Shown: positions 2,958 through 5,456 of the stretch, in pieces | Layout of the letters: every line of letters starts with the position of its first letter | Numbering within the stretch: position 1 is the first letter of the stretch | Source: Adhaeribacter sp. | GTDB taxonomy: Bacteria; Bacteroidota; Bacteroidia; Cytophagales; Hymenobacteraceae | Assembly (NCBI GenBank): GCA_028288395.1 | Contig: JAQBNV010000155.1 | Coordinates: 1-5,456, forward strand | Reading direction: 5' to 3' | DNA length: 5,456 nucleotides | Notes under the pieces: model-generated | What the model saw: only the letters and a program-made list of their open reading frames with translations | What the model was told of the DNA's origin: nothing | Database searches by the model: none | Translations under genes and position numbers: made by a program

Positions 2958-5456
2958 ATGCCCCACTTCTACCGCTTGCTATTATTTTTTCTGGGTCTTA
3001 TTAGCGGCTTATCAGCGGCTTACGGCCAAACACCCGAAGACAAACTCATCAGCGGTGATTTTAAGGGTTTATCTTTTGAGAACTTTGCACGGGTGCTGGA
3101 AACCAAATCCGGGTACCATTTCTATTTTGATCCGGCCCAGGTAGACCGTCTTAAAATTAACCTGCTAATCCAGGAAAAGCCTTTGGCGCAGGTGTTAACC
3201 CAGGTTTTCCAAAATACCAACTACCGCTTTGCCATTGATGCGCACCGCCGGGTTTTTATTACCAAAGGCCGGGAAATTAAACCCGATTTACCCACCGATT
3301 TTTTCCTGGGCAATGCCGCCGGTACGCCGGTTGCCGATAACGCCCCCGCCACGCCGGACCGCCCGGCTGCCCGGCCCCGGAACAGCAACAACTCTGAGTT
3401 AAAAGTTTACCAGATTGGCCAGGGTACCGCCACCGGAGGCAAAGCAAACCTGGCCGGGCATATCCGCGAAAGCAAATCCGGCGAGCCGGTTATCGGGGCA
3501 GCGGTTTACATCGAGTCGCCGCTAATTGGCACCACTACCGACCAGTTTGGTTATTATTCTTTAACCCTGCCCGTAGGCCGCCACGAAGTTAAAATAAAAA
3601 GCTTAGGTCAGAAAAATACCCGCCGCCAGATTCAGCTCCAGGCCAATGGCAAACTCGATATCGAACTCGAGGAAGATATTACCCCGCTGAAAGAAGTATT
3701 GATTGAAGCCGAGAAAGACAAAAATGTGGCCGGCATGCAAATGGGAGTCGAGAAACTCGATATTAAAACCATGCGCCAGGTGCCCACCGCTTTCGGCGAA
3801 ACTGATATTTTGCGGGTGGTGCTTACCTTACCGGGCGTAAAATCGGTGGGCGAAGGCAGTACCGGCCTTAACGTACGGGGCGGCGCCACCGACCAGAATT
3901 TAATTCTTTTCAACGATGCCACCATTTATAATCCATCGCACCTGTTCGGGTTCTTTTCGGCTTTTAACCCCGATATTTTAAAAACGGTGGAGTTGTATAA
4001 AAGTGCCATCCCAGCAAAATACGGTGGGCGGCTCTCGTCAGTGCTCGAAATTGCTACCCGCGACGGTAATAAAAAGCAACTGGCCGGCTCCGGCGGCATT
4101 GGCCTGTTAACCAGCCGCCTTACCCTGGAAGGCCCCATTGTAAAAGACAAAACTTCTTTCCTGGTGGGTGGGCGCTCTACTTATTCTGACTGGCTGCTGA
4201 CCAAATTACCCAATTCGGTTTTAAACCAAAGCAAAGCTTCTTTCTACGACCTGAATGCCCACCTGACCCACGAAGTAAACGACCGCAACACGCTGTACGC
4301 AACCGGTTATTTAAGCCGCGATAAATTTAAACTGGGCGGCGACACCTTGTTTAATTACACCAACCGTACTGCCAGCGCCAAATGGAAACATATATTTAAC
4401 AACCAGCTATACGGTGTACTTACCGGCAGTTACAGCCACTTCGACTATGCCGCCAACAGCGAACGCAACCCGGTAAATGCCTCCAAACTGACGTATGGCA
4501 TTGATCAGACCCAGGTGCAGGCCGATTTCAGTTACTTCCGGAGCGCCAAGCATACCATCGATTTTGGTTTGAGTACCATCCATTATAATGTAGCACCGGG
4601 TAGCCTGCAACCCACCGGTCCGGAATCGCTGATTGCCTTGGACGTACTGGATCGGGAAAAAGCCCGCGAAAGTGCGATTTACCTGTCGGATAAGTTCGAT
4701 ATTTCGCAGCGCCTGTCGGTTAGCGTAGGGTTGCGCTACTCGCTTTACCAGGCTTTAGGCCCTAAAGTAGCCTACGAATACGCGCCCCTTATTTCTAAAA
4801 CCACCGGCAGCATTACCGATACCTTAACTTACAACAAAGGCGATGTGGTAGCAAATTACCACGGCCCCGAATACCGGCTTTCGGCCAAATATTCTCTTTC
4901 GGAAAATTCATCGATGAAGGTAAGCTTTAACCGCATGCGTCAATATATTCACATGCTTTCGAATACTGCTTCTATGTCACCGACCGACATCTGGAAACTC
5001 AGCGATGCCAACATCCGGCCCCAGGTGGGCGAGCAGGTAGCAATTGGCTATTACCGGAATTTCCGGGCCAACACCATCGAAACGTCCGTGGAGGCTTATT
5101 ACAAGAACATGCAGGATTTTGTCGATTATAAAAACAGCGCCACGCTCCTGCTAAACCACCACATCGAAACCGACGTGATCAACGCCGAAGGAAAAGCGCA
5201 CGGCGTGGAAGTGATGGCCAAAAAACTAACCGGCAAATTAAACGGATGGGTAAGTTATACCTATTCCCGGTCGCTGGTGCGGGTAAACCAGCCCATTACC
5301 TCGGATGTGATAAATGAAGGCAACTATTACCCCAGCAATTTTGATAAACCCCACGATTTTACCATGATTGGCAATTACCGTTTTAGCCGCCGTTTCAGTA
5401 CTTCTTTAAATTTTAATTACAGTACCGGCCGTCCTATTACCTTGCCGCTGGCCCGC
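2958..5456 (+). CDS. TonB-dependent receptor with STN and carboxypeptidase-regulatory-like domains, partial (C-terminus off window)
   Basis: The frame is open for 833 codons from ATG 2958 to the right edge. A signal peptide occupies residues 1-23 (cleavage before Q24). An STN (secretin/TonB short N-terminal) domain covers about 31-103 (GLSFENFARVLE 37-48, GYHFYFD 52-58). A Pro/Ala-rich linker (about 109-150) leads to a carboxypeptidase-regulatory-like beta-sandwich, about 165-237 (GEPVIGAAVYIE 175-186, TTDQFGYYSL 193-202). The plug spans about 244-375 (LPGVKSVGEG 291-300, NVRGG 305-309, VELYKS 344-349, YGGRLSSVLEI 355-365), and the outer-membrane barrel follows. The subtype resembles receptors often followed by a DUF4249 lipoprotein gene; about 100 residues are probably missing. 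It should import an unidentified ligand using TonB energy. STN domains can signal to FecR anti-sigma factors, but none is seen here. An A/T-rich stretch rather than a Shine-Dalgarno sequence precedes the start. Confidence 0.95.
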   Translation, partial: MPHFYRLLLFFLGLISGLSAAYGQTPEDKLISGDFKGLSFENFARVLETKSGYHFYFDPAQVDRLKINLLIQEKPLAQVLTQVFQNTNYRFAIDAHRRVFITKGREIKPDLPTDFFLGNAAGTPVADNAPATPDRPAARPRNSNNSELKVYQIGQGTATGGKANLAGHIRESKSGEPVIGAAVYIESPLIGTTTDQFGYYSLTLPVGRHEVKIKSLGQKNTRRQIQLQANGKLDIELEEDITPLKEVLIEAEKDKNVAGMQMGVEKLDIKTMRQVPTAFGETDILRVVLTLPGVKSVGEGSTGLNVRGGATDQNLILFNDATIYNPSHLFGFFSAFNPDILKTVELYKSAIPAKYGGRLSSVLEIATRDGNKKQLAGSGGIGLLTSRLTLEGPIVKDKTSFLVGGRSTYSDWLLTKLPNSVLNQSKASFYDLNAHLTHEVNDRNTLYATGYLSRDKFKLGGDTLFNYTNRTASAKWKHIFNNQLYGVLTGSYSHFDYAANSERNPVNASKLTYGIDQTQVQADFSYFRSAKHTIDFGLSTIHYNVAPGSLQPTGPESLIALDVLDREKARESAIYLSDKFDISQRLSVSVGLRYSLYQALGPKVAYEYAPLISKTTGSITDTLTYNKGDVVANYHGPEYRLSAKYSLSENSSMKVSFNRMRQYIHMLSNTASMSPTDIWKLSDANIRPQVGEQVAIGYYRNFRANTIETSVEAYYKNMQDFVDYKNSATLLLNHHIETDVINAEGKAHGVEVMAKKLTGKLNGWVSYTYSRSLVRVNQPITSDVINEGNYYPSNFDKPHDFTMIGNYRFSRRFSTSLNFNYSTGRPITLPLAR

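Noticed and set aside
3632..4610. Minus-strand open frames of 67-97 codons
   Set aside because: They are antisense to the plug and barrel of the TonB receptor, with low-complexity Ser-rich or otherwise unconvincing translations.

Overview
The window looks like chromosomal DNA of a Bacteroidota bacterium, probably Cytophagales (Hymenobacteraceae-like; this rank is inference). The evidence is a TonB-dependent receptor with an STN domain and a carboxypeptidase-regulatory-like domain, a ThuA/PQQ-type sugar dehydrogenase fusion, signal peptides ending in ...GQ, and a TAnnTTTG-type promoter box. G+C is moderate and codon use is similar in the three main genes. No mobile element, CRISPR array, tRNA or rRNA was seen.

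Layout: (1) Positions 1-1491, minus strand, hold the first 497 codons of a membrane-anchored or secreted ThuA-like / glucose-sorbosone dehydrogenase (GSDH) fusion. Its 3' end lies off the left edge. (2) Positions 1492-2116 are a long divergent intergenic region. It carries a candidate promoter for the dehydrogenase, an 8-bp-arm dyad that could be an operator, two copies of a short direct repeat, several hairpins including a minus-strand terminator-like structure, and short open stretches that might be decayed coding sequence. (3) Positions 2117-2158 could encode a 13-residue leader peptide behind a strong Shine-Dalgarno sequence. Its stop codon overlaps the next start as ATGA. (4) Positions 2155-2892, plus strand, encode a secreted 245-residue protein of a type I recall seeing beside TonB receptors in Bacteroidota but that has no named function. 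(5) Positions 2958-5456, plus strand, hold the first 833 codons of an STN-type TonB-dependent receptor, cut by the right edge.

The leader, the secreted protein and the receptor are co-oriented and closely spaced, so they probably form an envelope operon in which the 245-residue protein may work with the receptor. Receptors of this subtype are commonly followed by a DUF4249 lipoprotein gene, which would lie just outside the window. The dehydrogenase is divergently transcribed and probably a separate unit. The most unusual features are the compacted ThuA domain of the dehydrogenase, the Shine-Dalgarno-led leader ORF in a lineage that mostly ignores such signals, and the structured repeat-bearing intergenic region.
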